This document shows positions 34,112 to 45,700 of a stretch of DNA of 64,000 bases, in pieces; the first letter of the stretch is position 1; the number at the start of each line of letters is the position of its first letter. A program made the translations under genes and the position numbers. Source of the stretch: Triglochin maritima (taxonomy: Eukaryota > Streptophyta > Magnoliopsida > Alismatales > Juncaginaceae); assembly GCA_963682175.1 (NCBI GenBank), contig OY821775.1, positions 1,302,001-1,366,000 on the forward strand, in the 5' to 3' direction. The notes under the pieces were generated by a model that worked only from the letters and a program-made list of their open reading frames with translations, was not told the origin of the DNA and ran no database searches.

Positions 34112-37093
34112 ATGCCTCCTAGACGGGAGAAGGCGGTTGCCCATACTCGCGGTGAGAGTGAGACTGCGAGGGATGAGGCTTGGGAGGATGAGCGTCGGAC
34201 GTTGTTCGATACGGTCGGACGTCTGACAGAGATGCTACAGCAGCAGACAGCACAGACTGGGCAGACGGGGACTGGCGCTATGCATGACCGGTTTATGCGC
34301 CAGCATCCGCCTACCTTTCTGGGGCAGTATGACGCAGAGGCTGCGGAGGAGTGGATCTTCACGATGCAGAAGATCTTCGGTGCTATTGGTTGTCCTCCAG
34401 AGGCGAGAGTGGGCCTGGCTACTTATGTGTTGGGCGGTGCTGCGTCCAACTGGTGGAGGTCCACATCTGCAGTGGTGTTTGCGGACAGAGATGATATAGC
34501 CTGGGAGGAGTTCGTTGGCGAGTTCAACGAGCAGTATTTTCCGCAGCATGTCCAGGATCAGAAGAGGGAGGAGTTTCTGAGTCTTCAGCAGGGAGACATG
34601 ACCCTAGCAGGCTACATCGGGAAGTTCAACGCCCTTGAGCGTTACTGTCCCGAGATGTATGTTACACAGGAACAGAGGGCTGGGAAGTTCGTCCGGGGGC
34701 TCCGGAAGCAGTTGAGGACGAAGGTGCTGACGCACATGCCGAGCACGTTGGCCGATGCAGTGAAGAGTGCCTCTGTTCTTGATCGTGACTACAGGGAGAA
34801 CTACCAGGATGAGAGGAGGCCATCAGGTAGGTTCTCTGGGAGGCCAGGAGGGCAGATTGGAGGGAATCCGGGCAAGAGGCCCCGGTACGAGGGAGCAGGA
34901 GTTGCAGTACCACGACCTGAGCCTTGTGGTACTTGTGGGAGATTTCACTCCGGGCCGTGCTTCACCCCCGGAGCATGTCATGGGTGTGGCCAGTTGGGTC
35001 ACTTTATTAGGAGCTGTCCGAGCCGAGGAGCTGGGCCGAGCAGACCACCGGGTTTACCCGCACCAGGCAGAGGAGGAGGCGGAGGTAGACCACCTTTCAG
35101 ACCTCAGCAGGGGCAGCGCACTGGCAGAGTTTTCACCATCCAGGCAGAGGAGGCTCGGGATGGAGGCGCTGTCGTGGAAGGTACACTTCTTGTCGCAGGT
35201 TCAGTAGCTAGGGTGTTATTTGATTGTGGCGCGACACACTCGTTCATCTCAGAGCGATTTGCGGGAGTGTTGGGTTGTACCCTTGCGATGTTGACTGCCA
35301 CTTTGGAAGTCAGCACACCCCTGGGTCTGGTGGGCACTGTGGGGAGATTTGTCCCCGGCGCCACGGTTGTTTCGGGAGATCAGGAGTTTCCGGCAGACCT
35401 GGTCTTGCTACCGATGGAGGACTTTGATGTCATACTTGGGATGGATTGGCTGTCCCAATATGATGTTCGAGTCTTGTGCCGTGAGAAGAAGATTTTGATC
35501 CCGAGGAAGGATTTGCCTGATATTCTGATTAGAGGGATCAGAAGCAGAGGGGGTCGCATTATTGTATCTGCTGTGAGAGCTCAGAGACTGTTACAGCATG
35601 GTTGTGTAGCATTTCTGGCGACACTTGTGGTTGCGGAGGCAGAGTCCCAGAGGCTAGAGGACATTGAGGTGGTGCAGGAGTTCGCGGATGTTTTTCCGGC
35701 GGAGATTCCAGGATTACCACCACACCGGGAGTTGGAGTTCGGCATTGAGTTGGTAGCCGACACTACACCACAGTCGAAGGCTCCATACCGGATGGCACCT
35801 GCTGAGTTGACAGAGTTGAAGAAGCAGTTGCAGGAGTTGATGGACTCAGGATTTATCAGACCGAGCGTCTCGCCTTGGGGTGCACCAGTTTTGTTTGTGA
35901 AGAAGAAGGACGGATCCTTGAGGATGTGCATAGACTACAGGATGCTGAACCAGGTGACGGTGAAGAATAGGTATCCCTTACCTAGGATTGAGGACCTCTT
36001 TGACCAGCTGCAGTCAGCGAAGGTTTTCTCGAAGATTGACCTGTGTTCAGGATATCACCAGTTGAGGATCCGAGATGAGGACATCCAGAAGACAGCCTTC
36101 AGGACGAGATATGGACACTATGAGTTCTTGGTGATGCCATTTGGATTGACGAATGCTCCGGCAGCGTTCATGGATCTGATGCACCGGACATTCAGGCAGT
36201 ACATTGATATATTTGTGATTGTCTTCGTGGATGACATCTTGATCTATTCACCAGATGTGGAGCAGCACAGAGAGCATCTGAGGATTGTACTCAGCATCTT
36301 GAGGACTCAGCAGTTATATGCTAAGTTCTCAAAGTGCGAGTTTTGGTTGGACAGAGTGGCATTCCTCGGACACATTGTATCGGCAGAGGGGATATCAGTG
36401 GATCCGGCGAAGGTAGAGGCGGTGACACAGTGGAGGACCCCTACGAGCGTGACAGAGATTAGGAGCTTTGTTGGACTGGCGGGTTATTACCGTCGCTTCA
36501 TCAAAGACTTCTCGAGATTGGCAGCACCACTGACAGCTCTGACGCAGAAGGGAGTCACTTTTGTTTGGTCGCAGAAGTGCGAGGACAGCTTTCAGGAGCT
36601 GAAGAGACTGTTGACCACAGCACCAGTTTTATCATTGCCGAGTGGCACGGGTGGATTCGTGATTTATAGCGACGCTTCAGGTGTTGGCTTAGGATGTGTA
36701 CTTATGCAGCACGGGAGGGTGATCGCATACGCATCCAGACAGCTGAAGGTCCATGAGAGGAATTACCCGACACATGATTTGGAGTTAGCAGCAGTGGTTC
36801 ACGCACTGAAGACCTGGAGACACTATCTTTATGGCGAGCAGTTCGAGGTGTTTACAGATCATCAGAGTCTGAAGTACCTGTTCTCGCAGAAGGAGCTGAA
36901 TATGAGGCAGCGCAGATGGCTTGAGTTCATTAAGGACTACGACTTCACTATCTCTTACCATCCGGGGAAGGCGAACACAGTTGCAGACGCTTTGAGCCGG
37001 AAGGTGGAGGTATCAGTAGCAGGCCTATGCATTCAGGAGTGGAGACTGCTAGAGTCCTTGGCAGAGTGGAGGCCATTTGCTGATAGCTCTTAG
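34112..37093 (+). CDS. Gypsy gag-protease-RT-RNase H polyprotein (upstream part)
   Basis: Start chosen at MPPRREK because it follows the leader and matches this clade. Gag has the conserved block [13 protein letters not shown] to [11 protein letters not shown] and a CCHC knuckle ([14 protein letters not shown]). Protease reads [12 protein letters not shown]: the catalytic Asp is at 35222-35224, but the next residue is Cys (35225-35227) where Ser or Thr is usual. RT shows [30 protein letters not shown], the catalytic FVDD at 36224-36235, and [10 protein letters not shown]. RNase H has [29 protein letters not shown] and [14 protein letters not shown]. The frame ends at TAG 37091-37093 directly after RNase H; the same frame continues open beyond it. 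Confidence 0.95.
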   Translation: MPPRREKAVAHTRGESETARDEAWEDERRTLFDTVGRLTEMLQQQTAQTGQTGTGAMHDRFMRQHPPTFLGQYDAEAAEEWIFTMQKIFGAIGCPPEARVGLATYVLGGAASNWWRSTSAVVFADRDDIAWEEFVGEFNEQYFPQHVQDQKREEFLSLQQGDMTLAGYIGKFNALERYCPEMYVTQEQRAGKFVRGLRKQLRTKVLTHMPSTLADAVKSASVLDRDYRENYQDERRPSGRFSGRPGGQIGGNPGKRPRYEGAGVAVPRPEPCGTCGRFHSGPCFTPGACHGCGQLGHFIRSCPSRGAGPSRPPGLPAPGRGGGGGRPPFRPQQGQRTGRVFTIQAEEARDGGAVVEGTLLVAGSVARVLFDCGATHSFISERFAGVLGCTLAMLTATLEVSTPLGLVGTVGRFVPGATVVSGDQEFPADLVLLPMEDFDVILGMDWLSQYDVRVLCREKKILIPRKDLPDILIRGIRSRGGRIIVSAVRAQRLLQHGCVAFLATLVVAEAESQRLEDIEVVQEFADVFPAEIPGLPPHRELEFGIELVADTTPQSKAPYRMAPAELTELKKQLQELMDSGFIRPSVSPWGAPVLFVKKKDGSLRMCIDYRMLNQVTVKNRYPLPRIEDLFDQLQSAKVFSKIDLCSGYHQLRIRDEDIQKTAFRTRYGHYEFLVMPFGLTNAPAAFMDLMHRTFRQYIDIFVIVFVDDILIYSPDVEQHREHLRIVLSILRTQQLYAKFSKCEFWLDRVAFLGHIVSAEGISVDPAKVEAVTQWRTPTSVTEIRSFVGLAGYYRRFIKDFSRLAAPLTALTQKGVTFVWSQKCEDSFQELKRLLTTAPVLSLPSGTGGFVIYSDASGVGLGCVLMQHGRVIAYASRQLKVHERNYPTHDLELAAVVHALKTWRHYLYGEQFEVFTDHQSLKYLFSQKELNMRQRRWLEFIKDYDFTISYHPGKANTVADALSRKVEVSVAGLCIQEWRLLESLAEWRPFADSS

Positions 37094-38554
37094 GGCGCAG
37101 TGATTGCCGGATTGAGAGTAGAGCCTCAGACAGTATCAGCAGTGATTCATGCTCAGACTACAGATGAGGAGTTGAGCAGTTTGTTACAGTTAGCTGCCAG
37201 AGATGGGTCAGATTTCAGAGTTGGAGTGGACGGAGGTCTGAGATTCAGAGATCGTATCTGGGTGCCGAAGACAGAGGACCTGAGACATGATATCATGGAG
37301 GAGGCACACAGATCGAGATATTCCATTCATCCAGGGAGCACCAAGATGTACAAAGACCTGCAGCGGAACTTCTGGTGGCGAGGTATGAAGAAGGACGTTG
37401 CAGACTTCGTGTCGAGGTGTTTGGTCTGTCAGCAGGTGAAGATCGAGCACCAGAGACCAGCAGGGCAGATGCAGAGGATTGAGTTGCCCGAGTGGAAGTG
37501 GGAGCACGTGACGATGGATTTTGTTACGGGGCTACCGAAGACACGGAGATTCCACGATGCGATTTGGGTTATAGTCGATCGACTGACCAAGTCGGCGCAT
37601 TTCTTAGCTATTAAGACCACTCTTGCTCTGGAGGGTCTAGCTAAGTTATATATTGAGGAGATTGTCAGACTTCATGGCGTACCAGTCAGTATCATTTCAG
37701 ACAGAGATCCCAGATTCACTTCGAGATTTTGGGAGAGTCTACACAGAGCACTGGGGACACGTCTGAAGTTTAGCACAGCTTTCCACCCACAGACAGATGG
37801 CCAGTCAGAGCGGACGATACAGACATTGGAGGACATGCTGAGAGCGTGTACACTTGACTGGGCCGGACATTGGGATGAGCATTTGCCGTTGATCGAGTTC
37901 GCCTACAACAACAGCTACCATTCGAGTATTGGGATGGCACCATATGAGGCATTATACGGGAGACCGTGTAGATCACCGGTATGCTGGAGTGATGTGGGCG
38001 AGAGACAGCTAGTTGGACCTGACATTATCCAGTTGTATTCAGAGAAGGTCGACGTGATTCGGAGACGACTAGCTACGGCGCAGAGCAGGCAGAAGAGTTA
38101 TGCTGATACGCGGAGGCGTGAGCTGACTTTTGAGGTAGGAGATCATGTCTTCCTGAAGATCTCGCCTTCCAGAGGGGTGATGAGATTCGGGAAGAAGGGG
38201 AAGCTGAGTCCGAGATATGTCGGACCGTTTGAGATATTAGATCGGGTTGGTGAGGTGGCGTATAGGATTGCTTTACCGCCACAGTTTGCAGGACTTCACA
38301 ACGTCTTCCATGTTTCTATGCTGAGGAAGTACGTGGCCGATCCAGCTCATGTGATAGAGATATCAGTACCGGAGATCCAGCAGGATTTGTCGTTAGATGA
38401 GAGACCAGTAGAGATTGTGGATCAGATGGTACATCAGCTCAGGAGGAGAGCGATTCCGATGGTGAAAGTCAGGTGGCAGCATCACAGTGTCAGAGAGGCT
38501 ACCTGGGAGATCGAGGAGGATGTCAGGAAGCAGTATCCAGAGTTGTTTCGGTGA
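37094..38554 (+). CDS. Gypsy integrase with chromodomain (after the in-frame TAG)
   Basis: Same reading frame as the upstream gag-pol, separated only by one TAG. It holds the HHCC zinc finger (HRSRYSIHPGSTKMY, then CLVCQQVK), the D,D,E core (MDFVTGLPKT, ISDRDPRFTSRFW, HPQTDGQSERTIQTLE), the GPY/F-like region (LSPRYVGPFEILDRVGEVAY) and a C-terminal chromodomain (VKVRWQHHSVREATWEIEED, ending YPELFR). The chromodomain marks a chromovirus and is thought to steer integration to heterochromatin. No own start codon is expected; without readthrough this part is not translated. Confidence 0.93.
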   Translation, partial: GAVIAGLRVEPQTVSAVIHAQTTDEELSSLLQLAARDGSDFRVGVDGGLRFRDRIWVPKTEDLRHDIMEEAHRSRYSIHPGSTKMYKDLQRNFWWRGMKKDVADFVSRCLVCQQVKIEHQRPAGQMQRIELPEWKWEHVTMDFVTGLPKTRRFHDAIWVIVDRLTKSAHFLAIKTTLALEGLAKLYIEEIVRLHGVPVSIISDRDPRFTSRFWESLHRALGTRLKFSTAFHPQTDGQSERTIQTLEDMLRACTLDWAGHWDEHLPLIEFAYNNSYHSSIGMAPYEALYGRPCRSPVCWSDVGERQLVGPDIIQLYSEKVDVIRRRLATAQSRQKSYADTRRRELTFEVGDHVFLKISPSRGVMRFGKKGKLSPRYVGPFEILDRVGEVAYRIALPPQFAGLHNVFHVSMLRKYVADPAHVIEISVPEIQQDLSLDERPVEIVDQMVHQLRRRAIPMVKVRWQHHSVREATWEIEEDVRKQYPELFR

Positions 38555-38590
38555 GTCTGTTGTTTCGAATTTCGCGGACGAAATTTCTTT

Positions 38591-38603
38591 AAGGAGGGTA
38601 GAT
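38591..38603 (+). other. Polypurine tract
   Basis: AAGGAGGGTAGAT immediately before the TG of the 3' LTR, the expected plus-strand primer site. Confidence 0.88.
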
Positions 38604-40529
38604 TGTAATAACCTAATCTAAAACATCTTAATTAACTAAACATAAACCTAATTAACCTAATCTAATCCTGGAATAGTGTAGCATGAGGTGTTGATTTAGG
38701 ATTGGATGAGGTGGAGGTTGGATAAGAATTGGTTTGCCTATAAATTGGAAGGTAAGGTTAATAAAACGTTTTCTTTTCCTTTTCAACAACCAGAGCTTGA
38801 GAGAAGAGGTTAGAGAGAAGAAGAAGGAGGAGGTGAAGAAGAAGAGGAGAAGAAGTGAAGAAAGAGAAGAAGAAGTGGAGTGAAGTGGTGCAAGCTTGGG
38901 AGGCTTCTTCACTCGACCAAAAGGTATGCCAAATCTTCATTATAACTCACTTGTGCCTTGTGAGTGTTGGGGATCGACGTTGGTGTCGAATTCCCCGTCG
39001 GAATTCAACCAATTCAGAGGTTGAAGACGACGATCGGTCGACCGGTGCCTGTGGGCAGTCGACCGATCCTATTATTATATTGATGTTTACCCGCGAACGG
39101 TCGAACGATGTCGTTAGACGGTCGACCGTTATGCCAAATTCATGCGGGAAAAAGGGGATATGCTGTTATCGGTCGAACGGGACCACTTAGCCGGTCGACC
39201 GAATAACGATGAGAATGGGTCGGTTGGGGATTTTGACTTATTAAACGGTCGAACGTCCTTTACCTTGTTCGACCGATCCATTCGATGTTAAGTCGGTTGG
39301 GAGCTTTGACCATCAAAACGGTCGACCGCTCTTTAACTCTCGGTCGACCGACTGAGCATTTAATTAAGCGGTAGAGTGCTTGTGTTGTTTCGGTCGAACT
39401 GTATTTCAGTTCCGGTCGACCGAACGAGACTTGGGCAAAATATTGAAAGTCCTGTTATCGGTCGAACGACCCCTTGGTTCGACCGGTCGGATATATATAT
39501 GATATAAAATTGTATAGCGTAGACCTTCCAAACGGTCGACCGCTAGATGACTTTTGTTCGACCGATTGGTCGGTAATTCGGTTGGCGTGGTTCGACCGGT
39601 AGATTTGTTTGTACAGTACTGTGTACTGTGTGGGGGACCGGTCGACCGGTGTGCTTGTAGCGGTCGACCGATCTGCCGCAGGTTGGTGGATTTATCCACA
39701 CGCGATCCGTCGATGTCAGGTCGACTACCGGCTCCGAGGCGACGGTTGATTACCGGCTTTGAGAGCTACGGATTTCACCTTCGACGAAGGCGTATTATTG
39801 TTGTACCTTTTTCCTCTCTTACCGAGCGGGGTGTGAGGGATGTGTACCGTAAATCTTGGGCAGTTTGCGAGGGTTTAGCGGTAGGCCGAGGATGTTCCGG
39901 CAGGGTGCGCGCTAGGCGACTCTTGGGGGAGCAGTGGCTGTCGTCTGACCCGAGTTGTGTATTCGGCGGGCTGACTCGCTCCTTGGGTGCGGCGTGTACC
40001 GGGGGTTCCTTCCTGCACTTTTTGGGGAGCAGTGGTGTCGACTGACCCTTGTGAGGCAGCGGTGGACTGACTTGACCCTAGTGGCAGGAGTGGTTCAGTG
40101 CCGCGGAGGCGGTGAGGGCATTATTGTGGGCCCGAGGCGGATGATCATGTGCATAGCATTGCATTGTCTTTAATTCCTTTTTGTATTTTAGGAGGTTTGG
40201 TATACGGGGTTCCTGCAGGGAACTCAGGCATGTTTGTTGTTTGCATTTCAGGTAGCGAGCAGGGTTAGAGTTTGAGGTGGTGACCGAGGACGGTGCCCCC
40301 GAGATCGGATCCTGTAGTTGTCTTCTTCTTTTGAGGTGATTACATGTTGTATAGCTTTTGTTGTAATCACAGTCAGTCGGTATAGTCTGTATAGTTGACT
40401 TCCACGTGGGTCTGTACCTTATATATTATATATATATATGTTGGTTTATTTTCCCGTGACGTGCTCAGTGTTGACCGTTGACGGTCTTTATTATTGTTTA
40501 AATTTTCCGCTGTTTTCGGGTACGTTACA
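38604..40529 (+). repeat. 3' LTR of the gypsy element (1,926 bp)
   Basis: Nearly identical to the 5' LTR. Differences seen by eye: one C/A near the start, one A/G in the GAAGAAG tract, a change of about 2 bp in the TATATA tract near 40425, and one C/T in GTGCTCAGTG (5' LTR GTGCCCAGTG). It carries the same palindrome cluster. Confidence 0.95.
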
Positions 40530-40534
40530 TGTTC

Positions 40535-42705
40535 CCTCCCCTTGAATGTTGATGAAGAAGCCTGGGAGAAATTGTTAGAAGAAATAAATCCCAACTTCAT
40601 CAACCACCATAATTGATGGATTGGTGTCAATAGTGCGAAGACCAAATTTAGGGGTGTAATTATCAATGGACTCTCACCTTTCACGTTGTCCTATGTGGAG
40701 GATAGATAGAAGTCACATGTGGCATGAGATAGATAGTGTGCTACCTAATAAGAAAAGTTTTGTAGCAGTCATTCTTCGTCACAAGATTTATTTTTTATAA
40801 TCTTAATTTGTCTTATGCAGTTCAATCCACTTACTTGTTTTAAATTATTAGTGAACACAGATAACGATGATGACTTTCTGATTTACGTTATAGACCTTCT
40901 GCATGTCATCAATGACTATGATTTGTACTCTTACATACGAGCTTTAGAAATGGATGAGAATATATTTTTTGGACATCCAAATTGTGTGGTTATTGGTCAA
41001 TACCGTGTGGTTCAAAAAAATTTTATGTACTTCTTGTACATAGTTCCCACATCACATTAACTTTTCGATTTTGAGATTCTTCGTGGAGTCACCTATATTA
41101 CTTGGGTTTTATTATCTTTTGACTTGAGTATTAGTTTTTAAGAGCATAGATTTGACAATGGTATTGTAATTTTTTGTCATGTCACGTATGTTAATTGAGT
41201 TATAGTATCATTTGATCATAGTATTAGTTGAAAGAAGCATGAATTTGGCTCTAGAATCATTTCACAAGTGACAAGAGTGATCTATTCGTTGGACATTAGG
41301 GTCGTGTGGTTATTGGTCAATACCTTCCGATTCTCATTGCACGAGCATGAAGTCCATTTGTAAATGGATGATGACTTATTCGTTGTACATTCAAACTTTC
41401 TGGCTATTGGTCAATACATGGTGGTTCGGGCATTTTCTTATGTATTTCTCGTGTACAACTTAAATTCTCACATCGCATTAACATGTCGATTTTGAGATTT
41501 TTCGTAGGGTCACTTATGCTATTTAAGTTTTAGTATCCTTTAACTTGAGTATTACTTTTAGAAGAATAGATTTGGCGAATGTGTTGTGGTCTTTTTCGGG
41601 TCACGTATGTTAATTGAGTTATAATATCCTCTGACCACGTTAGTTGGAAGGAGAATGGATTTGACAACAATATTGTGATTCTTCGTCGGGTTACTTGTGT
41701 CAATTGGGTTGTAGAATTGTTCACCACACGAGTATGAAATTCAGTCGTTAAGAGACGATAACTTATTCGTTAGACATCAATATCATGTGGTTATTGGTCA
41801 ATACATTCTGATTCGGTCTAAAATTTCTACGCATATCTTATAGAAAAAATGACAAAAATAAAAGGTAATCAAAATATATCGAAAGTGATACTTTAATTGA
41901 TTGGCTTAATGAGAAGATTCTAAATCTACACTTACATTTTTTGAGAAACTATTTATGGATCTCTAAATACTTGATTTTAAAAAAATGAGATGTGATACAT
42001 TAAGAACAAATTTTTTGACGACAATAAAAAAATAAGATTGTGTGGCAGAGAATAAACCTGAAACTCAATGAACTTAATTCCCGCAACACAACATGTCACG
42101 TAGGACAACGTGATTTTTTATGTAGAATCCAAACGTGAATGCCTCACGGTCCAATCGGAGGTTCAAGTTTAATGGCACGTGTCTGATTTTGCTTGAAATC
42201 TCATCAAACCACGGTTGAAAGCTGGTCAAGTTAGACAAAATCTGCATTACATTGTGAAGCATATGATTATTAATGAAAAGTTTCAATTCATGTCCGATTT
42301 AATATCATTCCGGCGTTCGTTTGATGTTGAAAGCCTGGAAAGATCTAAAATCAAATTTTCAAATGCTATTTGATAATAATTAAAAAAAAATGCTCGTGAA
42401 ATATCATTTTATCCACATTTGAAAGATAATAACATTTTTATGTCCTACATATAATGACAATCTTTCCACCACAATGACAGCTTTTGAGACTGAGCACAAG
42501 CCACAACGTGAACAAGAACATGAACAGGTATTAATTAAAATCCGAATCCTGTGTACCGGAGTCAGGAATCTTCCTGGTTACAAATTTCCAGCATCATACG
42601 ATTCAAATGTTTCTTTACAATACCTACACAATCTCAAACCTGCAATGTAAGAATACATTAACAACGCAATCATGTCAAAACGGCTCCAAAATCACATCAG
42701 AACAT
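40535..42705. other. Intergenic, contains degenerate long repeats
   Basis: AT-rich DNA right of the gypsy insertion; no gene. The stretch 40965-41840 is built of diverged duplicated segments (separate entry). The 3' flank of the clathrin assembly gene occupies the right end. Confidence 0.55.
40965..41840. repeat. Degenerate tandem duplication, period about 420 bp
   Basis: GATTTTGAGATTCTTCGTGG at 41067 returns as a near copy at 41488, followed in both by TTTGACTTGAGTATTA-like and TCACGTATGTTAATTGAGTT phrases. TTGGTCAATAC occurs near 40993, 41313, 41407 and 41794. The copies are strongly diverged. A third partial copy lies at about 41650-41720. Confidence 0.7.
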
Positions 42706-45700
42706 CTACAGCAAGCTGGAACTTCCAAATGGATTGTTCTGTTGGTGGGGATGATTTGCTGGGAACGCGCCGAACCCCGCATCACCGAATGGGTTTGACG
42801 CACCCATTGCCATATGTTGCTGCTGGAGCGAATGATCAAATGGATTTGATTGAACCATTGTGGGAGTCTGAAAATGGACTGGCTGCTGCTGCTGGGCCAT
42901 GGTTGCCATCTGAACTCCAGGTGGTGCAGATATGTTGCCGGAGACCATAAAAGGGTCTTGTGCCATGAAAGGGTTTGGCGGTGGAGCCCCGTAAGTTGGC
43001 TGTCTCTGTCTGTATGCTGCTTCATCATACAAACTATCCAGAGTAAGCTTGTCCAAACCACCACCCTGGCAACCATTGCAGATGCCAACGTCAAAAGAGG
43101 GTATAGGAATAAATATTACACAAGTTACGCTCAATATTTGATTAGTCAAGGAAAACACCCGCACAGTGGCAAATCCTTTCATTTTGGCAAATCTTCAACG
43201 ATGAAAAGAAAGAAAACAGACCAATTAAATAACCAAAACAGTGTGCATGAATAGGTAGATATGTCATGAAATAAATGGTCAATTGGTCATGCATATGTAT
43301 GTAGATTAGAATTACTAACAGAACACACACCATGGTATCATTAATGTGCCTAAATAGGAGTCCCGAGATTCAACCAGGAACTCACAAGTTTTCGAGCTTC
43401 ATTCTGTTATGGGCTAGAAGACAGCATACATGTTTGCAGAAATGTGATTATTAATTATTATCATGTCAGCTCGTTTTCTTTAAATTTTCGTACCATGGGG
43501 AAACCCTCAAAAACAAGAGCAAAGAGAAGAAGAATATACAACAGATTATATAAAACATGTATGACAGTTTCACTAACCAAATTACTTTCAACCGGAGCTG
43601 AGCTGCTTGAATCAGTTACTAGGGCAAGTTCCCATCCTGTAGGGTCAAATGCATTATCTTGAACCTTGCTAGAATTCTGAGTATCAGCTGTACCTGCAAA
43701 AGGAGAGCAGGGAAACTCTTAGTCCACATTATATAGACAGATCTGGGAAAACATAAGTACTATAGAACTGCCATTGCAGTGATGACTTGAATTATTTTCA
43801 TTTCCAAGGAAGCAAAAAAAGGAAGCCTACACAATCAACAGGGTCATAAAACTCTTGGATTTCGATAAAATAGAAAAATACAAGGTATTTACTCACTTGA
43901 TGGAACTATAGCTAGGGCCACGGCATTACTCGACTCCAACGCAGACGCGTCAGCACTGAACTCATTGAGGCCCTGGTAAAAGTAAGAATTTAGTCTGGTT
44001 CTAATTCAGTACCAAACAATATAACTTTGGCAATATCTAATCATATTACCAGTAAGTCTCCATCTCCAAATGTTGGATTACTTGGAGGAATTGCATCCCG
44101 CTTGACAAGAATAGGTTTTGGTTCCTCAATGTTCACTGCATCTCGACTCTCAGGAACATCTGGCTCTGGTGGGGAAGGCGTAGAAGAAGCAACTTCGGGT
44201 TTGTATGTCAAAAGAAGCCGCTCTGGGAATTCCTGTTTAGATTTTTAAAAAAAATTCATATTTTCTTTGTAGCATTCATATTTCATTCATAAAGGTGAGA
44301 GAACCACACTTTTTTACTGAAATATAATTCATTAAGTCTAACAAAAATAAATCAGGTCCTCTAAAAGTTCAAGTTGCAATAGTTTCTTCTTCTTGTATTA
44401 ACATTAGTAGTCTCTGATTTCTACTGATATGGAAAGATCAACATCATGGAATTCAGAATAATATCGTGAAACTTTTAGATGGCTTTCCTGCACCCATTTA
44501 AATAGTAAAGACACCGTGCATTATTGCACAGGATACAAACACATGAATATGGGACATAGCATCATCCTTGGAGCAAGATTGGCTGTGACATCGTTTATGC
44601 CCAAGTAATTGGGTTTCAATTTGGTACAACTCCTCTTACCAAAATCTCTTTAGCGTGCATATACTGATTCACTTATGGAGCTTTAGAAGTAAATTGACAC
44701 TCTTAAGATGATTTTCTGATTGTACCATCCTAAATTTTGAGGTTATAGTTATATGCATCATAACTTGTTGACTAATAGAATGATTTAAAAAGCAAATTTC
44801 AAAGCTTTGTGAGTAAACGTCGAGAAAGAAGAGCAATGTTGGTTTGATTGGATAAATCCACCAGAACTGTCACTGCAGGAAACAAGAATTATATTATGGT
44901 TGTCAACAAGTACAACAAAGTAGTGATTTAAATTTTGAATACTAATATTGAAAGTCTGCCATCCTCGCACTTAAGGTGGCAACTGTAAATCTGAGTTAGG
45001 AGCCTAGGATAGCTACACCATGTTTTTACAATTACAACAACAAAGCCTTCAATCCCAAACTAGTTAGGGAGGATAGCTACACCAAGTTATTATGAAAAAA
45101 AACGTAAAACTGCATAAAATCCAAAAGTTGAGCTTACCAAAGGCTCTTTTGTGACAACCATTCGTGGGGCTTCACGTATGTACTCTTCCATGGTTGTAAT
45201 GAACGATGGTGGAGGCTACAAAGATACAAGAAAACTGAAGGCCACTTGAACCTCACAAAAATAAAAGGTTCTTAAATAATAAAACTAGGCTAACAATTAC
45301 CTCCCGGAGATTAGGGAATTGGAAATTTCTAGCTAGCTCTAAAGATCTACAAACTTCATAAAACTCAGAAAGACTTCCAGCCTACAAAGTACAAAGTAAA
45401 AAGATTAAGAATATAGAAAAAGTACTGTCAAAGTATTATTGCATACAGTAAAGCTTAGTGTGAAGATACTAGATTACCTGCTGACCTGCCCTTCTATAAA
45501 TGTCAAGTGCCTTGACTGCCTCATGTCTAGGCATCTCAAAAAACTGGAAAGAAGTGTAACACAATAAAATCAAAAGTTGAATGCAACACTAAATGGAAAA
45601 CAGGTGAACTCCTACCTTATCAACAAGGTTGATAATTCCATCATTAACAGCACAGTAGATCTTAAAACTCTCTTTCAAAACCTGCATAACAGTTAGTAGA

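Larger units (their letters stand above)
32065..40529 (+). mobile_element. Complete Ty3/gypsy LTR retrotransposon (chromovirus, Tekay-like)
   Basis: 8,465 bp bounded by a perfect 5-bp target-site duplication TGTTC (32060-32064 and 40530-40534). Two LTRs, tRNA-Met primer binding site, one long gag-pol frame with a C-terminal chromodomain, and a polypurine tract. Order protease, RT, RNase H, integrase defines Ty3/gypsy; the chromodomain and single gag-pol frame suggest the Tekay/Del clade. The LTRs differ by only about three substitutions plus a change in one AT tract, so insertion is very recent. An in-frame TAG at 37091-37093 interrupts pol. Confidence 0.96.
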
